From: Pannonibacter phragmitetus DSM 14782
GTDB lineage: Bacteria > Pseudomonadota > Alphaproteobacteria > Rhizobiales > Stappiaceae
Direction: 5' to 3'
Assembly: GCF_000382365.1 (NCBI RefSeq)
Contig: NZ_KB908220.1
Location: forward strand, 124,001-188,000
Length of the DNA stretch: 64,000 nucleotides
Shown here: in pieces, positions 26,660-35,333 of the stretch
Numbering within the stretch: the stretch's first letter is position 1
Layout: each line of letters starts with the position of its first letter
The notes under the pieces: generated by a model
Databases searched by the model: none
What the model was told of the DNA's origin: nothing
Seen by the model: the letters and a program-made list of their open reading frames with translations, nothing else
Position numbers and translations under genes: made by a program

Positions 26660-28003
26660 TCAGCCCTCTCTTTCGATCTTCGTCAGGCAATCGCGCAGGG
26701 CAATGCCGTATTCATATTTGGCAGGACAGGCAAACCCGGCCAGGCCGAGGTCCTCCTCGTCCAGCTCCAGCGCCCCGAGTGCCTGCGCCTCGTCGGTGTC
26801 CATCACCAGAAGCGCGCGCAAAAGCTGCGTCGGCAGATAGTCCTGCGGCATCAGCTGCTCGAAGGTTCCGATCGGGACCATGGCGCGCCGGCCGCCGTTC
26901 AGATTGGTGGTCAGTGCATAGAGCTTGTTCGTGAAGGCCGAGCCCAGCACCGGCTGCACGGCGAACTTGGAAGCCATCGGCCGGATCCAGCCGAGAGGGA
27001 TCTGCCTGTGATCTTCTTCGATCAGCGTGACCTGCCGAGCATAACGGCCGAGATAGGCTTCAACACCAGCACCAGCCCGGCCGCTCAGCACCGATCCGGA
27101 GATGAGGCGCACAGGCACGCCGGCCGGGTGCTCGCCGGCCGCAAGTTCGGTCATCGACGCGCCGGCAATGGTGCGCACCAGACGCGGATTGGACGCCAGC
27201 GGCCCGCAGATTGCCACAACGCGGGAGCCGTCCAGATAGCCGGTCAGCAGCAGCTGGCCGATGGCGATGACATCGGCATAGCCAATGCTCCAGACAGTGC
27301 GCGCTGCGCTCGGCGGCGCCAGAAAATGCATGTGGGTTCCGGCAAGGCCTGCAGGGTGCGGCCCGCTGAACTGCGCCACCTCGACACCGGGCACCGATGC
27401 GCCCGGCAGGCTCGCGCCGTCCTCATGACACAGGAAAGTCTTGCCCTCGGTCAGCATGGCGACCGCCTGCAATCCGCGCTCAAACGCTTCTGCACGTGCG
27501 GCAATCACGGGCACCGGATCTGCCGCTAGAGGCTCGGTGTCCATTGCCGTCACGAAAATCGCAGCAGGCCGGGATTCGGGCAAAGGCACCTTCGAATAGG
27601 GACGGGTGCGGAAAGATGTCCACAGGCCGCTGGCACAAAGCCGCTCCACCACGCCCTCTGCCGTGCTGATGTCTCCGGTCTGCCCGAAGTACACCGGCTC
27701 GGCGGCTGCCGGATCAACCGAAATCTCGACACTGATCAGCTTGCGCTGCGCGCCCCGGTTGATGGCCTTGATTCGCCCGCTCACAGGCGACGTGACCATC
27801 ACCTCGGGCGTGTCTTTATGCGTGAGGATGGGCGCCCCTGCCCCGACCGCATCACCTTCAGCAACCAGAAGCCGCGGTTTTAGACCAATGTAATCCGCGC
27901 CCAGGATGGCGACGGTGCTGACAGCCGGACCGTCCTGCTCACCCCCGCTAGGGGCACCAAGGATCGGAAGCTGGAGACCTTTGCGAAGCGAAAATTTCTG
28001 CAC
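26660..28003 (-). CDS. nqrA: Na+-translocating NADH:quinone reductase subunit A
   Basis: A 447-residue peripheral subunit that contacts quinone. It has no membrane segments. Typical blocks are the N-terminal LRKGLQLPILGAP, PVSGRIKAINRGAQRKLISVEI and DYLPTQLLRALLVMDTDEAQALGALELDEEDLGLAGFACPAKYEYG. The GTG at 28003 begins the six-gene operon; the promoter must lie in the 189-bp gap shared with apbE. Confidence 0.96.
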   Translation of the reverse strand: MQKFSLRKGLQLPILGAPSGGEQDGPAVSTVAILGADYIGLKPRLLVAEGDAVGAGAPILTHKDTPEVMVTSPVSGRIKAINRGAQRKLISVEISVDPAAAEPVYFGQTGDISTAEGVVERLCASGLWTSFRTRPYSKVPLPESRPAAIFVTAMDTEPLAADPVPVIAARAEAFERGLQAVAMLTEGKTFLCHEDGASLPGASVPGVEVAQFSGPHPAGLAGTHMHFLAPPSAARTVWSIGYADVIAIGQLLLTGYLDGSRVVAICGPLASNPRLVRTIAGASMTELAAGEHPAGVPVRLISGSVLSGRAGAGVEAYLGRYARQVTLIEEDHRQIPLGWIRPMASKFAVQPVLGSAFTNKLYALTTNLNGGRRAMVPIGTFEQLMPQDYLPTQLLRALLVMDTDEAQALGALELDEEDLGLAGFACPAKYEYGIALRDCLTKIEREG

Positions 28004-28055
28004 CTGAATCTCTACCCAGTGATTTTACCCCCTTATGCCTTCACTTCTCCGAAAA

Positions 28056-28090
28056 CGGAACCTTTTCCGGGACATGTCCGGTTTTTTTTT
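28056..28090 (+). promoter_or_regulatory. hairpin plus T9 tract in the nqrA-apbE gap
   Basis: CGGAA-CCTT-TTCCG (28056-28069) overlaps a near-palindrome CCGGGACATGTCCGG (28067-28081), followed by nine T residues (28082-28090) on the plus strand. The two stems share bases and are mutually exclusive. It sits about 100 bases upstream of apbE. It could be a leader attenuator, the terminator of a small RNA, or an operator; none can be proven. Confidence 0.45.
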
Positions 28091-28192
28091 GCCCAATTAC
28101 GGTTTCAGTTGCAGAGACTGGCATCAGGACGTATTCACGACCAAACTCGTGGCGCTTTGTGCCCCCTGCATTCATAAAATGGAGAAACTCCA

Positions 28193-29212
28193 GTGTCTGG
28201 TCTGACCTCGATTTCCCGGCGATCCTTCCTGATCATGACGGCCGCACTCGCTGCCTGCAAGCCGGGGTCTGAGCTGCTGAAGCTGACGGGACAGACCATG
28301 GGTACAACCTGGAATATCACGGCTGTGAGCCACGGACAGGACGTGGACGCGAAGGATCTGACCGCAAAGGTTCAGGCAGCGCTGGCGGATGTGACCCGCG
28401 CGATGTCGAACTGGGACAAGGCCTCCGATCTGTCGCGCATCAACGCCGCCGCTGCCGGTGAGCCGCTGAACCTGTCGCCGGGGATGAACACCGTACTCAG
28501 TGCCGCACAATCCGTGCATCTGGCCAGCGAAGGCCGGTTCGACATCACGTCCGGCCCGCTGATCGACCTCTGGGGATTTGGCGCGGCGCAGGTGCAGCAG
28601 CGCGCGCTGCAGGACGCGGAAATTGCTCCGGTTATGGACATCGTGGGCCAGTCCCGCATGCTGACGCTGGCCAATGGCTCGCTCGTCAAGTCGGCTTCCC
28701 GCACCAGCATCTACCTCTCGGCCATCGGCAAGGGATATGGTGCCGACCAGGTGGCAGAGGCACTGCGCACGGCAGGCCTGACTGATTTCATGATCGAGAT
28801 TGGCGGCGACCTTTACGCATCGGGCCGCAACGGCGCGGGCCTGCCCTGGCAGATCGGCATCGAGATTCCGCTCGCAGGCGAGGCCGGAGTGCATCGCAAG
28901 ATCGGCGTGTCCGGGCTTGGCATGGCCACGTCGGGCGACTACCGCAACTATTTCGAAGCTGACGGCAAGCGCTACTCGCATATCATCGACCCCACCACGG
29001 GCCGTCCGATCACCCACGCGACCGTGTCTGCGACCGTTCTGGCCGAAAACGCAATGCTGGCGGACGCATGGGCTACGGCCATGCTGGTGCTGGGCCGTGA
29101 GCGCGGGCTGGAAATCGCCGAGGCGCAGGGCCTTGCGGTCATGTTCATCGAGACCTCCGGCGCCAAGCTCATCACCAGCGAAAGCAGCCGTCTGGCATCC
29201 CTGACGGCCTGA
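28193..29212 (+). CDS. apbE: FAD:protein FMN transferase (ApbE lipoprotein)
   Basis: A 339-residue enzyme that attaches FMN from FAD to the Thr of the S-G-A-T motifs of NqrB and NqrC in the periplasm. The N-terminus has RR, a hydrophobic stretch and a lipobox ending in Cys (TAALAAC). The ApbE blocks are GTTWNITA, MSNWDKASDLSRIN, IGKGYGADQVAEAL and the Mg/FAD segments FMIEIGGDLYASG, YSHIIDPTTGRPI and ADAWATAMLVLG. It is divergent from nqrABCDEF rather than collinear, which is unusual relative to Vibrio. Confidence 0.95.
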   Translation: MSGLTSISRRSFLIMTAALAACKPGSELLKLTGQTMGTTWNITAVSHGQDVDAKDLTAKVQAALADVTRAMSNWDKASDLSRINAAAAGEPLNLSPGMNTVLSAAQSVHLASEGRFDITSGPLIDLWGFGAAQVQQRALQDAEIAPVMDIVGQSRMLTLANGSLVKSASRTSIYLSAIGKGYGADQVAEALRTAGLTDFMIEIGGDLYASGRNGAGLPWQIGIEIPLAGEAGVHRKIGVSGLGMATSGDYRNYFEADGKRYSHIIDPTTGRPITHATVSATVLAENAMLADAWATAMLVLGRERGLEIAEAQGLAVMFIETSGAKLITSESSRLASLTA

Positions 29213-29231
29213 ACAGGCAAGGACAGCACCC

Positions 29232-29468
29232 ATGGCAACCCTGGCGATCGCTTTTGTTCTGTTCCTGATTGTGGTGCTGGGCATGGCGGTCGGGGTGATC
29301 GTGTCGGGGCGCACCATCAAGGGAAGCTGCGGCGGACTGAACGCGATTTCCGGCGCCGATCATTGCCTTGTGTGCAAGCGCGAGATCGATCCGAACAGCC
29401 CGCTGCATGAGCGCATGGCCTGCCCGCGCAAGCGCCAGAAGATGGCGGAGGCCAATCAGGCCTCCTGA
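29232..29468 (+). CDS. nqrM: Na+-NQR maturation protein NqrM
   Basis: A 78-residue protein (former DUF539) needed to insert iron in the NqrD/E membrane site. It has one N-terminal membrane helix (residues about 4-25) and the Cys-rich tail GSCGGL, CLVCKRE and ACPRKR. It follows apbE by 19 bases and completes the maturation pair. Confidence 0.94.
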   Translation: MATLAIAFVLFLIVVLGMAVGVIVSGRTIKGSCGGLNAISGADHCLVCKREIDPNSPLHERMACPRKRQKMAEANQAS

Positions 29469-29525
29469 CCGCCCTGCTGCCTCACCAGACTTTGCCGGTG
29501 CCAAATACCTCAGTGCCCCGGCACC

Positions 29526-29711
29526 TCAGCGGCCTGGCACCAGAGGCACGAAAGCCAGAACCAGCAGCGTTGTTGCGGCCAGCAATCCGTAGAGCCAGAG
29601 CTGCCATCTGGGGCCTTCCGCCTTCCACACACGCCTGTAGCTGTAGCCTGCCAGACAGGCCACGATGAACAGAACCGTTGCAACAGCCGGCGTCAGATGG
29701 ATATCGGGCAA
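29526..29711 (-). CDS. small hypothetical two-helix membrane protein
   Basis: A 61-residue protein with two hydrophobic helices (residues about 10-24 and 37-57) joined by a charged loop (YRRVWKAEGPRWQ). The TTG start at 29711 is supported by a GAGGAG site about nine bases upstream. It resembles no family I know; the helix-loop-helix layout, ribosome site and low-complexity-free sequence argue that it is a real gene. Neighbours do not suggest a function. Confidence 0.5.
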   Translation of the reverse strand: MPDIHLTPAVATVLFIVACLAGYSYRRVWKAEGPRWQLWLYGLLAATTLLVLAFVPLVPGR

Positions 29712-29951
29712 GCTCGGGCACTCCTCGGGCGGCTGCAGGTTTCCGGAGGTGAAGCTCTAAGCGAGTTTGTGCCGCTTGGCCACAGCCTTTCTCCAGGCCG
29801 GGTGGGTCCGGCCCGAAAGTCCGGCCGGGAGTCCGGAAGCGCCTCTGACAGCACCGCCACCGCTCCAGTCCCATCCCCGGCACCCGCAGCAGCGGCTTCC
29901 AAAGCAGTATAACCTCTGCCTGCAAAGCTCTGGGATCTCAGATATACCGCC

Positions 29952-30605
29952 TCAGGCCAGGATCATTTCCGGCACGTGGTCCGGAATGATGAGCCTTGCG
30001 GCTGTGGCGGCAACAATCGCCTCGACACTGACGCCCGGCGCCCTTTCGCGCAGGAACAGGCCCTCATTCATCGGCTCGATCACCGCCAGATCCGTCACCA
30101 CCAGATCGACACGGCGCAGCGCCGTCAGCGGCAGGATGAGTTCCGGCACGATCTTCGATTCCCCGCGGGCAGCATGCTGCATGGCGACCACGACGCGCGC
30201 CGCGCCCGTCACCAGATCCATGGCGCCACCCATGCCCGGCACCATCTTGCCCGGCACCTTCCAGTTGGCCAGATGCCCGGCCTCGTCGACCTGCAGCCCG
30301 CCCAGAACCGTCATGTCCAGATGCCCGCCCCGGATCAGGCCGAAGCTCATGGCGCTGTCGATGCTGGCAGCCCCCGGCACAGCCGTGACAAAGCCGCCGC
30401 CCGCATCCGTCAGATGCCGGTCTTCCATGCCTTCCGGCGGACGGGCGCCAAGGCCGATCACGCCGTTTTCGGCTTGGAAGAACACACCGGCAGACGACGG
30501 CACGAAATTCGCCACCATCGACGGCAGGCCAATGCCGAGGTTCACCAGCGATCCCGGCCGGATTTCCCGCGCAACACGGCGGGCGATGAGTTCCTTGCTG
30601 TCCAT
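29952..30605 (-). CDS. scoB: 3-oxoacid CoA-transferase subunit B
   Basis: A 217-residue subunit of a CoA-transferase that exchanges CoA between acids such as succinate and acetoacetate. The catalytic Glu is in the QAENGVIGLG motif near residue 45. Later blocks are GGHLDMTVLGGLQVDEAGHLANWKVPGK and VVTDLAVIEP. The ATG at 30605 has a GGGAGG site and lies 11 bases after the scoA stop. The precise acid pair is unknown. Confidence 0.9.
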   Translation of the reverse strand: MDSKELIARRVAREIRPGSLVNLGIGLPSMVANFVPSSAGVFFQAENGVIGLGARPPEGMEDRHLTDAGGGFVTAVPGAASIDSAMSFGLIRGGHLDMTVLGGLQVDEAGHLANWKVPGKMVPGMGGAMDLVTGAARVVVAMQHAARGESKIVPELILPLTALRRVDLVVTDLAVIEPMNEGLFLRERAPGVSVEAIVAATAARLIIPDHVPEMILA

Positions 30606-30616
30606 GCTGGCCTCCC

Positions 30617-31270
30617 TCACGCTGCCCTGACCAGAAGATGGTCGACCAGTACACCCGGCGTCTTCACCCCATCCGGCGGGATCACGCCAACGGGCACAAT
30701 GCTCTCGGCCTCGGCGATGACCGTCTTTCCGGCCAGCGCCATCACCGGGTTGAAGTTCTGCGCCGTCAGCAGATAACTGAGATTGCCCACATAATCGGCC
30801 TGCCAGGCACCGATCAGGGAGAAATCCGCCTTCAGCGGGGTCTCCACCAGATAGCGCTTTCCTTCGACCTCGATCACCTGCTTGCCCTCTTCCACCTCGG
30901 TCGCAAGGCCCGTGGGCGTCAGCACGCCGCCAAGCCCCATGCCGCCGGCGCGGATGCGCTCCACCAGCGTGCCCTGCGGCACCAGCTCGCAGTCGATCTC
31001 GCCCGCGATCATCCGCGCCTGTGTTTCGGGGTTGAGGCCGATGTGGCTGACGATCAGGCGGGAGACCAGCCCGGCGGTAATCAGCTTGCCGATCCCCTTG
31101 CCCGGCATGGCGGTGTCATTGGCGATCACCGTCAGACCACCTGCCCCGCGCGCCACCATGGCGTCGATCAGGCGCTCAGGGCTGCCAACGGCCATGAAAC
31201 CGCCGATCATCACGCTCGCCCCTTCCGGGATCAGCGCCGCTGCTGCATCCGGGCTGAGTGCACCCTTCAT
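30617..31270 (-). CDS. scoA: 3-oxoacid CoA-transferase subunit A
   Basis: A 217-residue partner of ScoB. Visible blocks are GASVMIGGFMAVGSPERLI, LIVSHIGLNPETQ, and EGKRYLVETPLKADFSLIGAWQADYVGNL. The ATG at 31270 is preceded by GGAGGACAC. The two subunits form an alpha2beta2 enzyme used in ketone-body or beta-ketoadipate metabolism. Confidence 0.9.
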   Translation of the reverse strand: MKGALSPDAAAALIPEGASVMIGGFMAVGSPERLIDAMVARGAGGLTVIANDTAMPGKGIGKLITAGLVSRLIVSHIGLNPETQARMIAGEIDCELVPQGTLVERIRAGGMGLGGVLTPTGLATEVEEGKQVIEVEGKRYLVETPLKADFSLIGAWQADYVGNLSYLLTAQNFNPVMALAGKTVIAEAESIVPVGVIPPDGVKTPGVLVDHLLVRAA

Positions 31271-31360
31271 GCCGTGTCCTCCGATGGCCCGCCGCATTCT
31301 TCGGTCTGACAGGCGCCTTGTATCTCATCTCATACCAGTTCCCGCAGACGGGGTTCACGC

Positions 31361-33799
31361 CTAATGCGGCAGGTTGCCTGCGGCCTGTTCGCCCGCGCCT
31401 TCGCTGGAGATCACGGCCAGCGGATCTTCGGCCACGTCGCCGGTCACCGGCGCCAGCTGCAGCACCTGACGGAACCGCTGCAACAGGGCGAGGGTGCGCG
31501 GTGACATTTCCTCGATGGCACCAGGGATATATTGCACCACCTTGAGGGCCAGCTCGCGCTCTGCCGGGTCACGCAGCAACAGCGGCAGCGTCTCGATGGC
31601 CCGTTCGGTCTCGTAGGTGGCTATCAGGGTCTGCTGATGGATGATCATCGCCCGGTGTTCAGCCCCAAGCGAGCGGAAGGGCTCGTCCTTGGTCAGCACG
31701 TGGGCCGAACGCTCCAGCCGGTCGCGGCGGACCTCTCCCCGGTTCTCGGCCAGCAGCACCAGCATGCGGATCACCGCCTCGGGGAAACCGCCCTGCTCGA
31801 TCTGCATCAGCGCATTGGCGACTTCCGGCAGGCCGCGCAACTCGCCCAGGCTCTTCAGCGTGCGGCGGGTTTCATGCGTGCGGCCAAAGGCGCGGGCCCA
31901 GGGCGTGCCCCACATGGAATGGAACGTCAGTTCATAGGCCATGTCGCGGGTGTCACGCCAGAAGTCGATCGCCTGCTCGGTGGCCTGCACCCAGAGGGCT
32001 TCTGCGGCAAGGAACGGATTGCCGGGAGCTGCCTTGTTGCGCTCCGCCTGCACCTTTCCGGCAAGGGTTTCGACCGGCCGCATAAGGGGATTGCGGCTGG
32101 AGGCCAGCGCCCGGTTGAGACGCATGGGGTGGAGAGCCCGGCTCATTTCAGCAGCCGTGCCGGAAACCATCTGCCGGACCACCGGCCGCACTGCCATGTC
32201 ATAGGCCTGAGCCTGAATTTCGGCGGCGCGGGCAACGGCGGCGAAGGGGCGCTCGTCGGCCACGGTGTCATCCAGCGCCCGGATGTCATCGAAACTGCGC
32301 TCGGCGAAGCCGACGGTAAAGTGTTTCCGACCGTCCTTTTCCGTCACATCCTCGATGCGCATTTCATAAAGGCCCGGCGCCAGCGCCTCGATGGTCTTGA
32401 GCGTTGAGGCGACCTCGGAATGCTCCTTCCGCGCGATCTGCGAGGACACGAAAATGCCCAGGTGCCCGACCTGATCATGCACCATATAGACAATCCGCTG
32501 GCCACGGATGCGGATCTCGTTCACATCCGCATAGGTCTCGATAATCCAGTTGAGCGCCTGCTGCGGCGGCGTGATGTTGTCGCCGTGGCTGGCAAAGACG
32601 ATGATGGGTGCCCGGATCTGCTTCAGATCCACCGGGCGGCCCGGCTCGATACGGGCCTCGTTCTTGACGAGGCGGTTGCCGACGAAAAGCTGCTCGACGA
32701 TCCAGCGGATCTCGGGCTCGGTCATCAGGAAGAAGCCGCCCCACCATTTTTCGAACTCGAGGAAGGCCTTGTCGCCCTTGTCGATGTCGCGGAACAGGTC
32801 CGTGTACTTGCGGAACAGCGTGCGCCCCGGATTGAGCATTTCGAAATTCTGCACCAGATGCGCGCCGTCAAAGATGCCGCCGCCCAGATCCGACAGGAAC
32901 ATGGGCACCCAGGTGCCGCCCAGAACGCCTGCATTGTAGCGCATGGGGTTTTCCCCCACCTTGCCCGCCCAGGCGGCAACCGGCGCGCCATTGATGACGA
33001 CAGGCCCGGTCAGGTCCGGGTTGGTGGCGGCCAGCAGCAGCACCGCCCAGCCGCCCTGGCAGTTGCCCGTCACCACGGGCCGGGAAGCCTTCGGATGACG
33101 GCGCATCACTTCGCGCACGAACTCGGCCTCCGCCCGCACCACATAGGACAGGTACTGCCCCGGCTCCGGCATGTGGCGGAAGGCAACGAAATAGACCGGG
33201 TGCCCTGCGCGCAGAGCAACGCCCACCTGGCTGTCCGCCTTGAACCCGCCGATGCCCGGACCATGACCGGCACGCGGGTCGATGATGATATAGGGGCGGC
33301 GGTTCTCATTCACCGTCACGCCTTCCGGCGGCACGATGCGCAGCAGCATGTAGTTGGACGGATAAGGCAGATCCTTGCCGTCCATGACGACTTCATAGTC
33401 ATACATCAGCACGGGCGGGCAACCGGCCGCCTCATGCTCCAGAAAAATGTCGCCGCGCTTGCGCAGCGTATCGGCCGTCAGCACCAGGCGCTCCAGCGCA
33501 TCACGGGCATATTCGGCAAGGTCATGGGCAAGAGCGCCATCCCTCTGGCGCAGCAGCAGGCCGTCAACCAGCGCATGGGCTGCGGCCACCGTTTCCTTGC
33601 CGCGCTGCGAATGCACTTCGGAAATCCTGCGGGAGTGGATCGCCACGGCCGTGTTAAGGATGTCCACCGTAGCCGATGCGGCGCCGATCTCGGTTTCACT
33701 TGAGGCGAGCGCGCCCTGCAGCGCGGCCATTACATCGCCCTCCGCTCGCGGGACCTGCGGCTGGAGGAAAGGATCAAACAGATCAAACACATTGGCCAT
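31361..33799 (-). CDS. DUF3141 protein (PhaC-like alpha/beta hydrolase)
   Basis: An 812-residue cytoplasmic protein with a DUF3141 alpha/beta-hydrolase core. A nucleophile elbow [13 protein letters not shown] lies near residue 245 (Cys in place of Ser, as in PHA synthases), and later acid/His candidates are [11 protein letters not shown] and [12 protein letters not shown]. The C-terminal about 350 residues are helical and of unknown role. ATG 33799 follows GAGGAGA and is 12 bases after the fabI stop, so the two are an operon. In other alphaproteobacteria DUF3141 genes lie near phosphate acetyltransferase, acetate kinase and FabI genes (from memory). Its reaction is unknown. Confidence 0.85.
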   Translation of the reverse strand: MANVFDLFDPFLQPQVPRAEGDVMAALQGALASSETEIGAASATVDILNTAVAIHSRRISEVHSQRGKETVAAAHALVDGLLLRQRDGALAHDLAEYARDALERLVLTADTLRKRGDIFLEHEAAGCPPVLMYDYEVVMDGKDLPYPSNYMLLRIVPPEGVTVNENRRPYIIIDPRAGHGPGIGGFKADSQVGVALRAGHPVYFVAFRHMPEPGQYLSYVVRAEAEFVREVMRRHPKASRPVVTGNCQGGWAVLLLAATNPDLTGPVVINGAPVAAWAGKVGENPMRYNAGVLGGTWVPMFLSDLGGGIFDGAHLVQNFEMLNPGRTLFRKYTDLFRDIDKGDKAFLEFEKWWGGFFLMTEPEIRWIVEQLFVGNRLVKNEARIEPGRPVDLKQIRAPIIVFASHGDNITPPQQALNWIIETYADVNEIRIRGQRIVYMVHDQVGHLGIFVSSQIARKEHSEVASTLKTIEALAPGLYEMRIEDVTEKDGRKHFTVGFAERSFDDIRALDDTVADERPFAAVARAAEIQAQAYDMAVRPVVRQMVSGTAAEMSRALHPMRLNRALASSRNPLMRPVETLAGKVQAERNKAAPGNPFLAAEALWVQATEQAIDFWRDTRDMAYELTFHSMWGTPWARAFGRTHETRRTLKSLGELRGLPEVANALMQIEQGGFPEAVIRMLVLLAENRGEVRRDRLERSAHVLTKDEPFRSLGAEHRAMIIHQQTLIATYETERAIETLPLLLRDPAERELALKVVQYIPGAIEEMSPRTLALLQRFRQVLQLAPVTGDVAEDPLAVISSEGAGEQAAGNLPH

Positions 33800-33811
33800 G
33801 ACGGCGTCTCC

Positions 33812-34576
33812 TCAAGCGGTGATCGAAAAACCGCCGTCGATGTCATGGACACCACCGGTCAGGTTGCGGGCTGCGGGGGAAGCGAGGAAGGCGGCCATAG
33901 CCCCCACATCCTCAATGGTGGCAAGCTGATGTGTGGGCGCCCGCTCGGAGGCAAGGCTCAGAAGCTCGTCGAAGTGTCCGATGCCGCTGGCCGCGCGAGT
34001 CTTCAGCGGTCCGGGCGAAAGGGCGTGAACGCGGATGCCCTGCGGGCCGAGTTCGGCTGCGGCATAGCGCACTGCGCTTTCCAGCGCGGCCTTCACCGGA
34101 CCCATCATGTTGTAGTGGCGCACGACGCGGGACGAACCGAAGAAGCTGACGGACAGGCAGCAGCCCCCTTCCGGCATCAGCGGCTCGGCCAGCCGGATCA
34201 TCCGCAGGAAGGAGTGGACCGACACATCCATGGCCAGCGAGAACCCGCCGGACGAGCAGTCGATGACCCGGCCATGCAGATCCTCACGCGGGGCAAAGGC
34301 GATGGAATGGACAAGCGTGTCCAGCCGCCCCCAGCGCTCGGTTATGTCCTGAAAAAGCGCCTCAAGCTGGCCTGGCTGGGCGACATCGAGCGGCGCAACG
34401 ATTTCCGCCCCCAGTTCCTCTGCCAGCGGCCGCACATAGGGCTCCGCCTTGCTGTTCAGCCAGGTGACCGCCAGATCGGCGCCCTGGCTCCTCAGCGCGC
34501 GGGCGCATCCGTGGGCGATGGAGTTTTCATTCGCAATTCCAACGACAAGTGCCTTGTGACCTTGCAGCGAAAACAC
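33812..34576 (-). CDS. fabI: enoyl-ACP reductase FabI
   Basis: A 254-residue NADH-dependent enoyl-ACP reductase (SDR superfamily), the last step of fatty-acid elongation. The NAD motif is VVGIANENSIAHGCARAL, the active site Tyr/Lys pair is in YNMMGPVKAALES (Y-x6-K spacing), and TRAASGIGHF is the substrate loop. The GTG at 34576 is preceded by GGAGGTGA. It is probably a second copy, since the main fabI is usually elsewhere; the neighbouring RiPP genes point the other way. Confidence 0.88.
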   Translation of the reverse strand: MFSLQGHKALVVGIANENSIAHGCARALRSQGADLAVTWLNSKAEPYVRPLAEELGAEIVAPLDVAQPGQLEALFQDITERWGRLDTLVHSIAFAPREDLHGRVIDCSSGGFSLAMDVSVHSFLRMIRLAEPLMPEGGCCLSVSFFGSSRVVRHYNMMGPVKAALESAVRYAAAELGPQGIRVHALSPGPLKTRAASGIGHFDELLSLASERAPTHQLATIEDVGAMAAFLASPAARNLTGGVHDIDGGFSITA

Positions 34577-34929
34577 ATTTCACCTCCGCGTAGCCTGCGC
34601 ATGCATCCTGCACCCGGATTGTTGCGGTGGCTTGGCACTTCCATGACAGTTTGCCACGGGGTTGCCACCAGCCGGCGGGATGATGCGGCAAGGCAGAAAT
34701 CAGGGTTGGGATCAGGCCGCACACAAAGGCTTGCGCGGGCCTGCCCTCGGGCAAGTGGTCAGGGAAAGTCCGGCTCTGAGGCTCTTTCAGGCTGCACACT
34801 GCCGTGGGGAGGACGGCGCGGCGCGCAAACTCGCAGGGGCTCGCAGGCCCGGCGAAGTCAGCACGAAAGCCGCAAGGCGGTCAAACTGGTAGTATTCCGC
34901 ATGCCGCTTCCCTGCCCTTGCGGCAAAAA
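34577..34929. other. 353-bp gap upstream of fabI without a gene
   Basis: No gene or RNA is supported. It must hold the fabI-DUF3141 promoter. The frames present are short and lack ribosome sites. Confidence 0.35.
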
Positions 34930-35151
34930 TCAGCGCAAAAGCAGAGCCACAGCGCCCGCAACAGCGGCAAAGGCAACGGCAAGCATGACGCCTGCGCGCG
35001 GCAAAGCGGCAAGCCCGGCCGGACGGTCGAGATCTTCCGTCGCCGAAAGGCGGGCGAGCGCGGGAGCGCTGAACAGCCCTGCCCCCTTCGGTGCCATGGG
35101 GGCGGTCTTTTCCGGCGTTGGAGCTGCTGTCTTATCAGGCTTTTGCGTCAC
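34930..35151 (-). CDS. small tail-anchored membrane protein near the RiPP exporter
   Basis: A 73-residue protein of unknown function. It starts with GTG at 35151, supported by a GAGGAAA site about 8 bases upstream. The N-terminal half is Lys/Pro/Thr-rich (KPDKTAAPTPEKTAPM), followed by an Ala/Leu segment and one C-terminal membrane helix (LAVAFAAVAGAVALLLR). It is divergent from the C39 exporter gene at 35334. An immunity or accessory role in the RiPP cluster is possible but unsupported beyond position. Confidence 0.45.
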   Translation of the reverse strand: MTQKPDKTAAPTPEKTAPMAPKGAGLFSAPALARLSATEDLDRPAGLAALPRAGVMLAVAFAAVAGAVALLLR

Positions 35152-35333
35152 GCGCCGTTTCCTCACCGCCGATTGATGCTGCCGGGACAGATTGAGACAG
35201 ATTGCAGGCTGGCAGCCCCGGCGCAAGGCTTGCATGCGGCCGCCAAGTCCTCCATCACTCTCCAGGGACGAAGCAGGCGCAAACTCCTTGCCCGGACCTT
35301 GACCCGAAAGACCACCAGCCGCCGCGCTGCACC

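Noticed and set aside
25504-26934. 476-codon plus-strand open frame opposite nqrB/nqrA
   Set aside because: Antisense to well-recognised nqr subunits; charged low-quality sequence without domains.
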